A stretch of 64,000 nt of DNA from Halorhabdus tiamatea SARL4B (GCF_000470655.1 NC_021921.1:2108001-2172000); one strand, 5' to 3'. Positions 20,231 through 30,587 are shown, numbered from the stretch's first letter. The notes: generated from the letters alone by a model not told the origin. Numbers and translations: made by a program.

Positions 20231-20430
20231 GTCTTTCACCGCGGGCGTTGGGTGGTTCAGCCGCGAGGCGGCCACATTCCGTCCTGCCTAAACAGGTGCC
20301 CGCTGGCTGCCCGCCGACCAGCGAGTTATCGGTACTACCGTGCTGGCACCCTTAAGCGATTCGAACTCCCGCCAGGCCGGGACGGTCGACCGTCGTATCT
20401 GCGGCCGGACGTTTCACTCGTTCCAAACAA

Positions 20431-20438
20431 TTATATAT
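20431..20438 (+). promoter_or_regulatory. TATA box of the trmB-like gene
   Basis: TTATATAT, with transcription expected near 20460 and the ATG at 20472. GGGGAAAG at 20461-20468 lies in the short leader and could serve as a ribosome binding site. Confidence 0.6.
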
Positions 20439-20471
20439 CAAACTGAGACAGTCAATTAGTGGGGAAAGACA

Positions 20472-21545
20472 ATGGATCGGGACACACTCGTGGCAGGTCT
20501 TTCGGACGCTGAACTCTCGACGTATCAGGCCGAGGCGTACGTGACGCTGCTAGAACAGGGGGTTTCGCCGGCTGTCGACGTCGCCAGACACTGTTCGATT
20601 CCAGCCCCACGCATCTACGACGTGTTGAAGGAACTCGAACAGATGGGGTACGTCGAGACGCTCGATCGGGAGACGCTACACGCACGCGCCAGCGACCCGG
20701 CCGACCTCGTCGCGGACCTTCAGGCGACGAGCGAGCGCCTCGGGGAGGTCGCCGGGGAGATCGAGGATCGGTGGGAACAGGCACCCCTCGGGGAACACGA
20801 GATGAACGTGAGCAAGCGGGCCGAGACGGCGATCGATCACGCCGAGGACCTGATCCGTGAGGCCGACTCGACGGTCGACCTCGCGCTCACCGACGAGCAA
20901 CTGGTGGCGTTCGAAAGCGCCCTCACGACGGCCGCCGAGAACGACGTGGTCGTCCGCGCGTCAGTGTTTCCGACTGCGGGCGAGCGGCCGGACCTCGTCG
21001 ACCATCCCGTCAGTGACGTCGTCACCGAACTGCGCCGGCGCTCGATTCAGAGTCCTTTTCTCGCGCTGATCGACCGGACTCAAGCGTCACTTGCGCCGAC
21101 GGCACGGCTTCCCGACCCCTACGGTGTCATTATCAACGACGACATCATCTCGTTTATTTTCCAGTGGTACTTCCAAACGTGCCTGTGGTCAGTCTGGGAA
21201 CCGATCGGGGACGGTCGAGCGTATCCACTGGTGTACGTCTGTCTCGAAGAGTTCGTCCGCGATGTCTATCCGCTGTGGTGGGACGGCGCGACCGTCTCGT
21301 TGACTGTCGAGGGTATCGATACGGACACTGGTGAGGAACGGACGATCTCGGGGGTCCTGCGCGACGTCGTCTACTCGGGGCAGACGGCGACCGACCGCCC
21401 GCCGACGCTCGCGGAACTCTCCGGACAGGCGTCGATGATCCTCTGGACGCCGACGGGCCGCCGTTCGATCGGCGGCTGGGGTGCGCTGATCGAGGATCTC
21501 GAAGCCCGCCGCATCACGCTTGAGGACATCGAACTCCCCACCTGA
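20472..21545 (+). CDS. TrmB-family sugar-responsive regulator
   Basis: 357 residues. N-terminal winged helix: LSTYQAEAYVTLLEQGVSP, then IPAPRIYDVLKELEQMGYVE; a short coiled coil (~75-105); then the large C-terminal TrmB effector domain, with INDDIISFIFQWYFQTCLWS and the sugar-binding beta-sandwich end. TrmB proteins bind sugars and switch sugar uptake or metabolism genes. It is co-directional with, and immediately upstream of, the polysaccharidase cluster, so it is the best candidate regulator of that cluster. This is inference from position. Confidence 0.85.
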   Translation: MDRDTLVAGLSDAELSTYQAEAYVTLLEQGVSPAVDVARHCSIPAPRIYDVLKELEQMGYVETLDRETLHARASDPADLVADLQATSERLGEVAGEIEDRWEQAPLGEHEMNVSKRAETAIDHAEDLIREADSTVDLALTDEQLVAFESALTTAAENDVVVRASVFPTAGERPDLVDHPVSDVVTELRRRSIQSPFLALIDRTQASLAPTARLPDPYGVIINDDIISFIFQWYFQTCLWSVWEPIGDGRAYPLVYVCLEEFVRDVYPLWWDGATVSLTVEGIDTDTGEERTISGVLRDVVYSGQTATDRPPTLAELSGQASMILWTPTGRRSIGGWGALIEDLEARRITLEDIELPT

Positions 21546-21952
21546 CGACGTCCCTGGGTGCCGTCCTGTCTCCCAAGGTCCAGCCGCTTCTATCGTCAGT
21601 TCCCCGGCCGAAACCGACTGTATTATATGAGCATTTACTTGTCAATAATATGTTTTTACATATCTAAAAAAGTCAATTGAACTTGAATAAACCACTGTTG
21701 CGCCCCTTTCCTTGCGTTTTACTATCCATCGGGAATTGAAATTAAAATTTACATATATGGGAACAGACTATTATATATAAGATTTAGTATATTTCTTTCA
21801 AACTCGGTATTCGGGCTCATTCTGAGTTTATTTCCGCTAAACGGGCATTTTACGTTCTGATAAATACATCACATCTCATTCAAGGGAAACTATTTTATAG
21901 TGGCAATACGTTGCAAATTCATACGCGCCAACTAGTGCGCGACAGGGGTAGT
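21546..21952 (+). promoter_or_regulatory. AT-rich control region before the cellulase cluster
   Basis: About 400 bp without a gene; from ~21620 to 21910 it is strikingly AT-rich against a GC-rich genome. It holds the palindrome ATATGT-TTTT-ACATAT at 21649-21664, a second CATATATG at 21752-21759, runs such as TATTATATATAAG near 21770, and TTTATA at 21893-21898 as the likely TATA box ~60 bp before the first cellulase ATG (leader of ~30 nt). Length and composition suggest several protein-binding sites. Confidence 0.6.
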
Positions 21953-24073
21953 ATGACAGATCCAGACAGACCCTCAAAAGGGGACAGAGAGGTATCGCAG
22001 TCGAACGGACCGCCGGGCGGGAAAGGGCCCTCGCGGCGGACGTTTCTGAAAAGTAGCGTCGTGACCGGCGCGTTAGCGTTCGGCGTCGGAACGGGCGCGC
22101 TCGGGAGTGCGTCAGCGTCGATCCCGACGCCCCGGCTCCACCGGGACGGGAACCTGATCAAGGATCCCGACGGAAATACCGTCACTCTTCGTGGCGTCAA
22201 CATCGCCGATCCAAAGCGGATCAACGAGACCGCCCAGGCGCGCGGGATGACGGCGACCCAGGTCATCGACATGCTCACCGACGAGTCAAACGGCTGGTAT
22301 CCGCGGATGATCCGCGTCCCGGTCCAGCCGGTCGACATCGGCGAGTACGAACCCGGCTCGGGGCCGCCCGTCCCGGCGTTCAACGAGAGCGAGCTCGAGT
22401 CGTATCTCACCGACCACCTCGACGAGGTCGTCGAGCGCTGTGCCGATCGGGGCGTCTACTGCATCATCGACTACCACCGCCATCGGGACGTCCAGTGGGC
22501 GGAGGGCCAGGACGGGCCGGTCAACACCGACCTCCAGGACGAGGTCGACCTGTTCTGGGACACGGTCGCGCCGCGGTACGCTGACCAATCGCACGTCCTC
22601 TATGAGGTGTACAACGAACCGACCGAGCCTGGGATGTGGGAAGACCCGACGACGACCCAGTGGGTCGCCGACATCTGGCAACTCTGGCTCGAGATGGCCC
22701 AGCCGTGGGTCGACACGATCCGGAGTCACGCCGACAACCTGATCCTGATGGGCTCGCCCAGTTGGACCCAGAGTCCGGAGGGCGCTCTCGTCGAGGAGTT
22801 CGACGGCGAGGACATCGCCTACACCTATCACATCTACCCCGGTCACAATTCCAGCCGGAATCAGGACTGGGAGGACGCTTCGACCAACGGCGAAGGCGTC
22901 GCCGGCGTCTACGAGCAGGCGCCGCTGTTCGTTACCGAGTTCGGCTGGGAAGAGAACGGTGGACAGTACATCGGCGGGACCGACGACTTCGGGACCGCCT
23001 TTCTGGAGTTCCTCGAGAAGAGCGAGGCGATCCACTGGACAGCCTGGTGTGCCGATCCGGTCTGGCGGCCCGTGATGTTCAGCCGGCCGTTCGCCGACAA
23101 CGCCGACGACTCGATCGGCGATCCCTACAACGGGTCGGTCCCCGAGGCTTGCTCGGACCCACCCTGCGAGTGGGAGCTGACCACCGGCAGCGGGGCCATG
23201 GGTGACGACGTCAAGGCGGCCCTCGAACAGTACCGCAACGACGGACTCCCCGGTGAAGGAACCGGTGGCGGTGGTGATGACGGTGGCGACGACGAGGACA
23301 TCACTCCACCCACGATGCCGAGTTCACTCTCGGTCCAGTCGACGACCGAAACCTCAGTCGAGGTCGCCTGGAGCGCGTCGACGGACTCGGGCGGGTCCGG
23401 CCTCGACAGCTACGTCGTCTCCGTCGACGGCTCGCCGGACCAGACAGTTCCGGCTGGCACGACGAGTGCGACGACCGACGGGCTCACTGCGGCGACGACC
23501 TACGAGATCGGCGTCTCGGCCGTCGACGCGGCTGGCAACGAGTCCGCCACGGCGACTGTACAGGCCACGACCGTGGCGGCCGACGACGGCGAGGGCGGTG
23601 ACGACGAAGACGAGAGCGACGACGAACCGCCCGCGGACGCCCTGGTGGTCAACGATTACGACAGCGACCCGGCGTGGTCGTCCAACCGGAACGATCTCGG
23701 CCAGTGGTGTGGGGCCGGGTCCTTCGAGAACGGTGGCGGCGAGGTTCAAGACGGCGCGGTGGTCCTCGAGTACGACAACGGCGGGTGGTTCGTCGAGCAG
23801 ATCGGCCAGGACGTCTCGGAATACTCGTCGGTCGTCCTCGAAGTCAGCGGGGCGAACGGCGGCGAAGAGGACGAGTTCCTCTTCGATATGGGTGGGGCCC
23901 GCGACCTTCTCGCGAACGTGACTGACGATTCGATTTCGACCTCGTCTTCGACGGTCGAAGTCGACTTCGAATCGGCCGGTATCGACCCGTCGGCTGGTGG
24001 GCTTTCAGTCCGACTGAACTTCTGGCAGGGCGGCACAAGCACCCTCGAAATCGAGGAGATCCGTCTCCAGTAA
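21953..24073 (+). CDS. Secreted GH5 glycanase, FnIII and CBM-X
   Basis: 706 residues. Twin-arginine signal SRRTFLKSSVVTGALAFGVG; GH5 (beta/alpha)8 catalytic domain ~55-435 with acid/base Glu222 in VYNEPTEP and nucleophile Glu329 in FVTEFGWEE; Gly/Asp linker; one FnIII domain ~452-540; C-terminal CBM-X ~563-706 ending LNFWQGGTSTLEIEEIRLQ. It should hydrolyse beta-1,4-glucan or a related backbone outside the cell; exact specificity is unknown. First gene of the cluster, 21 bp before the next one. The ATG at 21953 was chosen over a TTG at 21911. Confidence 0.88.
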   Translation: MTDPDRPSKGDREVSQSNGPPGGKGPSRRTFLKSSVVTGALAFGVGTGALGSASASIPTPRLHRDGNLIKDPDGNTVTLRGVNIADPKRINETAQARGMTATQVIDMLTDESNGWYPRMIRVPVQPVDIGEYEPGSGPPVPAFNESELESYLTDHLDEVVERCADRGVYCIIDYHRHRDVQWAEGQDGPVNTDLQDEVDLFWDTVAPRYADQSHVLYEVYNEPTEPGMWEDPTTTQWVADIWQLWLEMAQPWVDTIRSHADNLILMGSPSWTQSPEGALVEEFDGEDIAYTYHIYPGHNSSRNQDWEDASTNGEGVAGVYEQAPLFVTEFGWEENGGQYIGGTDDFGTAFLEFLEKSEAIHWTAWCADPVWRPVMFSRPFADNADDSIGDPYNGSVPEACSDPPCEWELTTGSGAMGDDVKAALEQYRNDGLPGEGTGGGGDDGGDDEDITPPTMPSSLSVQSTTETSVEVAWSASTDSGGSGLDSYVVSVDGSPDQTVPAGTTSATTDGLTAATTYEIGVSAVDAAGNESATATVQATTVAADDGEGGDDEDESDDEPPADALVVNDYDSDPAWSSNRNDLGQWCGAGSFENGGGEVQDGAVVLEYDNGGWFVEQIGQDVSEYSSVVLEVSGANGGEEDEFLFDMGGARDLLANVTDDSISTSSSTVEVDFESAGIDPSAGGLSVRLNFWQGGTSTLEIEEIRLQ

Positions 24074-24094
24074 CGCGGCTCGAAATACAGGACA

Positions 24095-26404
24095 ATGACA
24101 GATCACGACACACACGACGGCAGCGAATCGACGACGAACGACGGGCGAATCATCGACGATGTCTCGCGGCGGGACGTCCTCAAGGCGGCCGGGGCGAGTG
24201 CGATCACGGCCGGATTCGCGAGCAGTATCGTGGGTTCGGCCTCGGCAGTCGGCATCCCCACGCCGTGGCTTCACCGCGACGGCAATCTGATCAAGGACCC
24301 CGACGGCAACCAGGTCGTTCTTCGCGGGGTCAACATCGCCGATCCGGCCCGGCTGGCACGGTCCTGGCGAAGCAAGGATTCGATGGGTGTCTTCGAGAAG
24401 GCCACGAACACCGACGAGTCAAACGACGGCGGCTGGCACAACAATATCCTCCGGGTGCCGACCCAGCCCCAGGACATCGGCGACGCCGGGTCCGGCAGCA
24501 TCGGGAGTATGCCACACAACGACGACTGGGGGCCGCTGCTGCCCGGCCAGATCGACGAGTCGGACCTGGAGACGTACTTCTCAAACTACATCGACCCGAT
24601 CGTCGACGCCGCCGAGGAGGAGGGGCTGTACGTGATGGTCGACTATCACCGCCACTTCCCGATTTTCCACCAGCCCCAACACGAGGACGACCTCGGCGAC
24701 TACCAGTGTGGTAGCGAGTCCTTCGAGAACGACATCGGCTTCTGTGGCGAACGTGGCGTGCTCTGGCACTCCGAGGAGCAGGCCTCACAGCTCGATGGCT
24801 ACACCGAGGAGTACGCCGCCGAGCTCGACCAGGAGCTCCAGATGTACTGGAACTTCGTCGCGCCGCGGTACAACGACCGTTCGCACGTCGTCTACGACAT
24901 CTACAACGAGCCGACCGGTCCCTACGCGGGCGACTGGGGGTCGCCGACCGAAATGCCCTCGACTGGCGAGGAAGGTGAAGGCAACGCCGCTTACGACGCC
25001 GAAGAGAACCAGCAGTACTGGGACATGTGGGTCGACCGTGCTCAGCCGTGGATCGACACTGTCCGCGAGCATGCGCCCGACAACCTCGTCACGATCGGCT
25101 CCCCACGGTGGAGTCAGCTCACCTACTGGGCACCGACCAACGAGTTCGACGGCGAGAACATCTGTTACACCGGCCACATCTACGCCCACGAGGGGATGCG
25201 GCCGCTGTCGGACTCCTTTGGGATGGCAGCCGAGGAGGTTCCGGTGTTCCTCAGCGAGTTCGGCTGGGCCGAGGGCGGCGGTCGCGACGGCTTCAACTTC
25301 CTCGAAGGAACGACCTCCGAGTACGCCGACGGCTTCGAGAGCTTCATCGACGAGTACCCGATCCACCCGATCTGCTGGAACTTCGATCACACCTGGGAGC
25401 CCTCTTTCTTCGTCCACGACGAGAGTCAGGACGGCGACTGGGTCATCCACGACTACGAGGCCCGTCCTGCACAGTGGTGGCAGGAGTACCTCTATGAGAA
25501 CCGCAATAACGACCTGCCCGGAAGCGACAGCGACGGCGGCGACACGCAAGCGCCGTCGATTCCGTCGAACCTCTCCGTGACTGACGAGACGAGTTCCTCG
25601 ATCACGGTCTCCTGGAGCGCCGCCTCAGATTCGGGGACGGCCGGACTTGCCCAGTACAACGTCCTCGTCGACGGCACGCTGGAGCAGACGGTTTCGGCCG
25701 GCACGACGAGTGCGACCATCTCGGGGCTGGCTGCTGACACCTCCTATCAGATCGCGGTCTCGGCCGAGGACGCTGCCGGCAACACGTCCGGGACGACGAC
25801 GATCACGGCCGACACCGACGCCGGCAGCGACGACGGTGACACGCAAGCCCCGTCGGCCCCGTCGAACGTTTCGATCGAGTCGACGACCCAATCCTCGGTC
25901 GACGTGACCTGGAGCGCGTCGACGGATTCGGGCGGGTCCGGCCTCGACAGCTACGTCGTCTCCGTCGACGGCTCGCCGGACCAGACGGTTTCGGCGGGCA
26001 CGACGAGTGCGACGGTCGACGGATTGGACGCTGGAACGACCTACCAGATCGGCGTCACCGCGGTCGACGGTGCGGGCAACGAGTCCGCCGCGACGAGCGT
26101 CCAGGCCACGACGAGCGAGTCCGACGACGATGACAACGGAACGTCCGAGGGCTCGATCGCGACGATCGATGCGAGGATGACCTCGGCGTCGACCGGCGAT
26201 CTCGTCCAGTTCTGGATCTCCGACGAGACCGGCAACCAGACCTGGATCACCGGGCTGGAGTGGGAACTCGGCAACGGCACTTCGGGCCGTGGCTGGTACA
26301 CCGACGAGCGCTACCAGTCGACAGGTACCTACACGGTCACGCTGACTGCGACCAACAACGAGGGCGAGACGTCCACCGACCAGGTCGAGGTGACCATCTC
26401 CTGA
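24095..26404 (+). CDS. Secreted GH5 glycanase, two FnIII and PKD
   Basis: 769 residues. Tat motif SRRDVLKAAGASAITAG; GH5 domain ~53-470, with Glu272 (IYNEPTGPY) and Glu388 (FLSEFGWAEG) as acid/base and nucleophile. Relative to its neighbour it has a large extra loop after YHRHFPIF, including two Cys (YQCGSES, IGFCGERG). Then FnIII ~483-572 and ~582-672 and a terminal PKD domain ~686-769 (ATIDARMTSASTGDLVQFWI to the end). It lacks CBM-X. Cotranscribed with the preceding GH5. Cellulase-type activity is inferred from family. Confidence 0.87.
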   Translation: MTDHDTHDGSESTTNDGRIIDDVSRRDVLKAAGASAITAGFASSIVGSASAVGIPTPWLHRDGNLIKDPDGNQVVLRGVNIADPARLARSWRSKDSMGVFEKATNTDESNDGGWHNNILRVPTQPQDIGDAGSGSIGSMPHNDDWGPLLPGQIDESDLETYFSNYIDPIVDAAEEEGLYVMVDYHRHFPIFHQPQHEDDLGDYQCGSESFENDIGFCGERGVLWHSEEQASQLDGYTEEYAAELDQELQMYWNFVAPRYNDRSHVVYDIYNEPTGPYAGDWGSPTEMPSTGEEGEGNAAYDAEENQQYWDMWVDRAQPWIDTVREHAPDNLVTIGSPRWSQLTYWAPTNEFDGENICYTGHIYAHEGMRPLSDSFGMAAEEVPVFLSEFGWAEGGGRDGFNFLEGTTSEYADGFESFIDEYPIHPICWNFDHTWEPSFFVHDESQDGDWVIHDYEARPAQWWQEYLYENRNNDLPGSDSDGGDTQAPSIPSNLSVTDETSSSITVSWSAASDSGTAGLAQYNVLVDGTLEQTVSAGTTSATISGLAADTSYQIAVSAEDAAGNTSGTTTITADTDAGSDDGDTQAPSAPSNVSIESTTQSSVDVTWSASTDSGGSGLDSYVVSVDGSPDQTVSAGTTSATVDGLDAGTTYQIGVTAVDGAGNESAATSVQATTSESDDDDNGTSEGSIATIDARMTSASTGDLVQFWISDETGNQTWITGLEWELGNGTSGRGWYTDERYQSTGTYTVTLTATNNEGETSTDQVEVTIS

Positions 26405-26697
26405 TCCATCGACCGGGATTCCGCTCGTAGCGCCGGCACGCCCGCGGCGGTCGCGGGTCGACCGGCCAGCGGATGTCGGCCTCCCGGATATCGACCCGAT
26501 ACCGGGGTCCGATCGAGTGCAGACACGCATCGACCAATTAGCCATCCAGCGACCGGGGGGCAGCACGCGACGTTCGAACGTGCCCTTCCGACGACCACGA
26601 CAGCGCAGAACGACCCTGCTGGCCGGCCGTGTTACGGGGGTAACGGACGCCTGGCCGAGTTACGGGATCCGTTCTGGCGAAGCCACGGCCCACAGCC
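26405..26697. other. Intergenic region before the GH12 gene
   Basis: 293 bp with no gene I can support. It contains the small inverted repeat GTTAC-GGGG-GTAAC at 26631-26644 and another GTTACGG at 26659-26665, 54 bp before the ATG. This may be a control site for an internal promoter. Confidence 0.35.
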
Positions 26698-28218
26698 ATG
26701 ACACACGACAGCGACACGGACGAACCGACGGGAGAATCGACTACCAGTGACACGACTACCGATTCCGGGGGGCGATTACGCGATCGTCCGTCCGTCTCGG
26801 CCCAGACCCGTCGGCGGTTCCTCTTGACGGGAGCCGGCGTTGGATTGGGTGCGCTCGCGCTCAACGCCAGCGGGCCGGCCTCGGCGGCGGCGGTCGAGGA
26901 GGTCTGTAACTCCGACGAGTACGGATCGATCGACGTCGCCGACGGGTTCACCCTGGTCGACAACCAGTGGGGGAACTCCGAGGCGGATCAGTGTGTCTGG
27001 TTGAACGACGACGGCAGTTACGGCTACGACTTCGACGCAGCAGGCGGCAGCGGGATCAATTATCCCGAGGTGATCTGTGGGACGAAACCCTGGGGGACTG
27101 ACACCGGCGTCGCGGAGTTCCCGATCCGCCGGCGGGACGTCGAGGAACTCGTCATCGACGTCGAGGCCGAGTACACCGAATCCGGCGGCGAGTGGGACTT
27201 CGCCGAGGAGTGGTGGCTGATGGACCAGCCACCGAGCCAGGAGACCGGGACCCACGTCTACGAGATCATGCTCCTCCTGGACTGGAACGACCAGCACAGT
27301 CACGGTGCCGTCCAGGCCGAAACCGTCTGGACCGACCGCTTTGGCAACACCGTCGATCATTGGACGACCTACGCCGGCGGCGGGACGGACGCGACGTTCT
27401 ACATCTTCCGGATCCAGGGTGGCCACGACGGCGGCCGGATCGACCTGTCCGAGATCGTCGACTATCTCACCGCGGAACACGGTGTCGACGAGAGCCTCTG
27501 GCTCTCGGGTGTCGAACTCGGCAACGAGTACTGGGAGGGCAGTTCCGGCGAGACCACCTACAACACCTTCGACGTCACGATCAACGGGACGACCTACGAA
27601 AGCGGTAGCGGGACGGACACGCCGACGCCAACTCCGACCGAGACGCCGACGGAAACCGAGACGCCGACGGAAACCGAGACGCCGACGGAAACCGAGACGC
27701 CGACCGAGACAGAGACACCCACTGACACTGAGACCGAGACGCCGACAGAGACCGAGACGGAGACGGGCACGCCGTCGGGTGACGCCCTCGTCGTGAACGA
27801 CTACGACGGTGATCCGGCGTGGTCATCGAATCAGAACGACCTCGGTCAGTGGTGTGGGGCCGGGTCCTTCGAGAACGAGGGCGGCGACGTGCAGGACGGC
27901 GCACTCGTTATGGAGTATGACAACGCCGGCTGGTTCGTCGAACAGATCGGCCAGGACGTCTCGGGGTATTCGGACCTCGTCTTCGTCGTGAGCGGGGCCA
28001 ACGGCGGCGAAGAAGACGAGGTTCTGCTGGATTTCGGTGGCGCTCGCGGGCTCCTTTCGGCATTCACCGACGACGCCATCGGGACCTCGGCGTCGACGGT
28101 CACCGTCGACATGGATTCGGCAGGGATTGACCCGTCTTCCGGGGGGCTGTCGGTCCGACTGAACTTCTGGCAAGGCGGTGCCAGCACGCTCGAAATCGAC
28201 GAGATACGCTTCGAATAG
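26698..28218 (+). CDS. Secreted GH12 endoglucanase with TPTE linker and CBM-X
   Basis: 506 residues. Tat motif TRRRFLLTGAGVGLGALAL; GH12-type beta jelly roll ~66-300: LVDNQWGNSEADQCVWLNDD, INYPEVICGTKPWG, HVYEIMLLLDWND with nucleophile Glu189, and GVELGNEYWEG with acid/base Glu277. The 88-residue spacing of the two Glu fits GH12. A Thr/Pro/Glu linker (~307-359) made of 18-bp DNA repeats leads to CBM-X (~361-506). Expected endo-beta-1,4-glucanase. It differs from its neighbours in having no FnIII domain. Confidence 0.82.
   Translation: MTHDSDTDEPTGESTTSDTTTDSGGRLRDRPSVSAQTRRRFLLTGAGVGLGALALNASGPASAAAVEEVCNSDEYGSIDVADGFTLVDNQWGNSEADQCVWLNDDGSYGYDFDAAGGSGINYPEVICGTKPWGTDTGVAEFPIRRRDVEELVIDVEAEYTESGGEWDFAEEWWLMDQPPSQETGTHVYEIMLLLDWNDQHSHGAVQAETVWTDRFGNTVDHWTTYAGGGTDATFYIFRIQGGHDGGRIDLSEIVDYLTAEHGVDESLWLSGVELGNEYWEGSSGETTYNTFDVTINGTTYESGSGTDTPTPTPTETPTETETPTETETPTETETPTETETPTDTETETPTETETETGTPSGDALVVNDYDGDPAWSSNQNDLGQWCGAGSFENEGGDVQDGALVMEYDNAGWFVEQIGQDVSGYSDLVFVVSGANGGEEDEVLLDFGGARGLLSAFTDDAIGTSASTVTVDMDSAGIDPSSGGLSVRLNFWQGGASTLEIDEIRFE
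27640..27693 (+). repeat. 18-bp tandem repeat coding a TPTETE linker
   Basis: Three exact head-to-tail copies of GAGACGCCGACGGAAACC, followed by diverged copies to ~27765. They code the flexible linker between the GH12 domain and CBM-X. Such repeats change copy number easily. Confidence 0.85.
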
Positions 28219-28294
28219 CATTGCTCACGAACGGTCCAGGTCGCCCTTTCGTGGCAAGGGGGGTCGACCGGGCTAAACACACGGCTGACAACAG

Positions 28295-30553
28295 ATGACG
28301 ATACACAATCACGACACCGACGCATCGACGTCCGACTCCGTCGCGACCGACGATTCTGTCGGCTCGATGGGGCGGCGAGACTATCTCCAGACCGTCGCGG
28401 CAGCGGCCGCAGCCGTCGGAATTGGGACTTCCGCAACGGGAAGTGGGGCCGCCGAGACGGCTGACACTTCCTTGAGTATCGACGAACGCATCGAAGAACA
28501 CCGGACCGGCGATCTGGCGGTCGTCGTCGAGAACCCCGACGGTTCGACGGTCTCGGACGCCAAGGTCTCGATCGCCCAGCAGGAACACGCGTTCAGCTTC
28601 GGCACCGCCGTCAACGCCGACAGGCTCGTCAACGGGACCGACCCCGGCGACAACTACCGCGAGTACGTCCCGGCGCTGTTCAACACGGCGGTGCTCGGCA
28701 ACCACCACAAGTGGCGGTTCTGGGAGAACAACCAACAGGTCGCCGACGAGGCGACCACCTGGCTGCTCGATCAGGGGTTGGACATGCGCGGGCACGTCTG
28801 CCTCTGGGGTCGGGAGGACGTCGCGGCGATCCCGGACGACATCCAGACTGCGATCGAGGAGCGCGACGCCGAGACGATCCGCGAGCGCTCGATGGCTCAC
28901 ATCGAGGAGATCATCACTCACTACGGCGAGGACATCACCGACTGGGACGTCGTCAACGAGGCGATGCACGTCTACCAGCTCCAGCTCGGCGTCTACGGTG
29001 ACCGGATCGACACCGAGGAGCCCTGGAACGGTGAGGTCGTGCCCTGGACCTCCCCACTCCTGGCGGATTGGTACGAGCAGGCCGCGTCGGTCATCGAGGA
29101 GAACGACCTCGACGTCGGCATCGCGGTCAACGACTTCAACCAGTTCCCCTACGCCTACACAGACAACCGTTACGAGTCGGAGATCGAGCACATCAACACC
29201 GACGGAGCAGAGCTGGACACCCTCGGCCTCCAGGCACATATCGCCGCCCGGCAGGGCGAGTTCAACTCCAACGACGACCCGGACGGCCGGATCGACGCCG
29301 ATCAGGTCGTCTCGGAGATCAACACGTGGGCCGACCACGGCGCACGCGTGAAGATCACGGAGTTCGACACCTACAACGGCGACGACTGGAACGGAGACGA
29401 GGAGCGCGCCGACGTGACGGAGAACTACCTCAAAGGTGCGTTCAGCCATCCGGGCGTCGACGCGTTCATCATGTGGGGCTTCTGGGATGGCGACCACTGG
29501 GAGGACGAGGCGCCGCTGTTCTACGAGGACTGGTCACAGAAACCTGCATACGACGTCTGGACCGGCCTGGTCTACGACGAGTGGTGGACCGACGACAGCG
29601 GGACGACCGATGGCAGTGGGACCTACGCCACGACGGCGTTCCTGGGCGACCACGAGATCACGGTCAGCACCGACAGCGCGGAGACGACTGAGACAGTGTC
29701 GGTCTCGGACGCCTCTGGGACGACGACGGTGACAGTCACCGTCGAGGGTGACGCCAGCGCTGCGGACGACACCCAGCCACCGTCGGTGCCGGCGAACCTG
29801 ACCGCCACGGACGCGACGCCCTCCTCGATCACCGTCTCCTGGGACGGCGTCACCGACAACGGCACGTCCGGGCTGGACCAGTACGTCGTCTCCGTGGACG
29901 GCTCGCCGGACCAGACGGTCGGTGTCGGGATGACGACGGCGACGATCGAGGGGCTGTCGGCCGATAGCGCCTACGAGATCGCCGTCTCGGCGGTCGACGG
30001 TGCGGGCAACGAGTCCGAGGCCGCGACGGTATCGGCGACGACCGCGGCGAGTGATGATGGTACCGTCGGTGGTGATGGTGACGGTGGCGATGGCACCGAC
30101 GACGAGGAGACGCCTGCCGGGGCGCTGGTCGTCGACGACTACGACGGCGATCCGGGCTGGTCGTCGAACCGGAACGACCTCGGCCAGTGGTGTGGCGCGG
30201 GCTCCTTCGAGAACGGGGGCGGTGAGGTCGAAGACGGCGCACTCGTCCTCGAATACGACAACGCGGGGTGGTTCGTCGAACAGATCGGCCAGGACGTCAG
30301 CGAGTACTCGGATCTGGTGATGGTCCTGGGCGGTGACGACGCGCACGCGGACGAGTTCCTGCTGGATATCGGGGGCGTTCGCGGACTCCTCTCGAGATTC
30401 ACCGACGACACCATCGGGAGTTCGGCCTCGGCCGTCACCGTCGACATGGAATCGGCAGGCATCGACCCGTCGACCGGGGGACTCTCGGTTCGACTGAACT
30501 TCTGGCAGGGCGGCAGTGGCACGCTCGAAATCGAGGAGATCCGCTTCCAGTAG
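28295..30553 (+). CDS. Secreted GH10 xylanase, FnIII and CBM-X
   Basis: 752 residues. Tat motif GRRDYLQTVAAAAAAVG; a short N-terminal beta domain (VVVENPDGSTVSDAKVSI); GH10 catalytic barrel ~100-430 with acid/base Glu222 in DVVNEAMH and nucleophile Glu356 in KITEFDTYN; WGFWDGDHWEDEAP and VYDEWWTDDSGTT at its end; FnIII ~491-584; CBM-X ~609-752. Expected endo-beta-1,4-xylanase. It is closely related to the GH10 gene that follows, with nearly identical DNA stretches. Confidence 0.9.
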   Translation: MTIHNHDTDASTSDSVATDDSVGSMGRRDYLQTVAAAAAAVGIGTSATGSGAAETADTSLSIDERIEEHRTGDLAVVVENPDGSTVSDAKVSIAQQEHAFSFGTAVNADRLVNGTDPGDNYREYVPALFNTAVLGNHHKWRFWENNQQVADEATTWLLDQGLDMRGHVCLWGREDVAAIPDDIQTAIEERDAETIRERSMAHIEEIITHYGEDITDWDVVNEAMHVYQLQLGVYGDRIDTEEPWNGEVVPWTSPLLADWYEQAASVIEENDLDVGIAVNDFNQFPYAYTDNRYESEIEHINTDGAELDTLGLQAHIAARQGEFNSNDDPDGRIDADQVVSEINTWADHGARVKITEFDTYNGDDWNGDEERADVTENYLKGAFSHPGVDAFIMWGFWDGDHWEDEAPLFYEDWSQKPAYDVWTGLVYDEWWTDDSGTTDGSGTYATTAFLGDHEITVSTDSAETTETVSVSDASGTTTVTVTVEGDASAADDTQPPSVPANLTATDATPSSITVSWDGVTDNGTSGLDQYVVSVDGSPDQTVGVGMTTATIEGLSADSAYEIAVSAVDGAGNESEAATVSATTAASDDGTVGGDGDGGDGTDDEETPAGALVVDDYDGDPGWSSNRNDLGQWCGAGSFENGGGEVEDGALVLEYDNAGWFVEQIGQDVSEYSDLVMVLGGDDAHADEFLLDIGGVRGLLSRFTDDTIGSSASAVTVDMESAGIDPSTGGLSVRLNFWQGGSGTLEIEEIRFQ

Positions 30554-30587
30554 CGGATCGCCCTCGAAACGCAAACACCAACTCACG

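Noticed and set aside
27640-27765. Short regular repeats that might be read as a CRISPR array
   Set aside because: Direct 18-bp tandem copies without spacers, in frame as a TPTE linker; no cas genes in the window.
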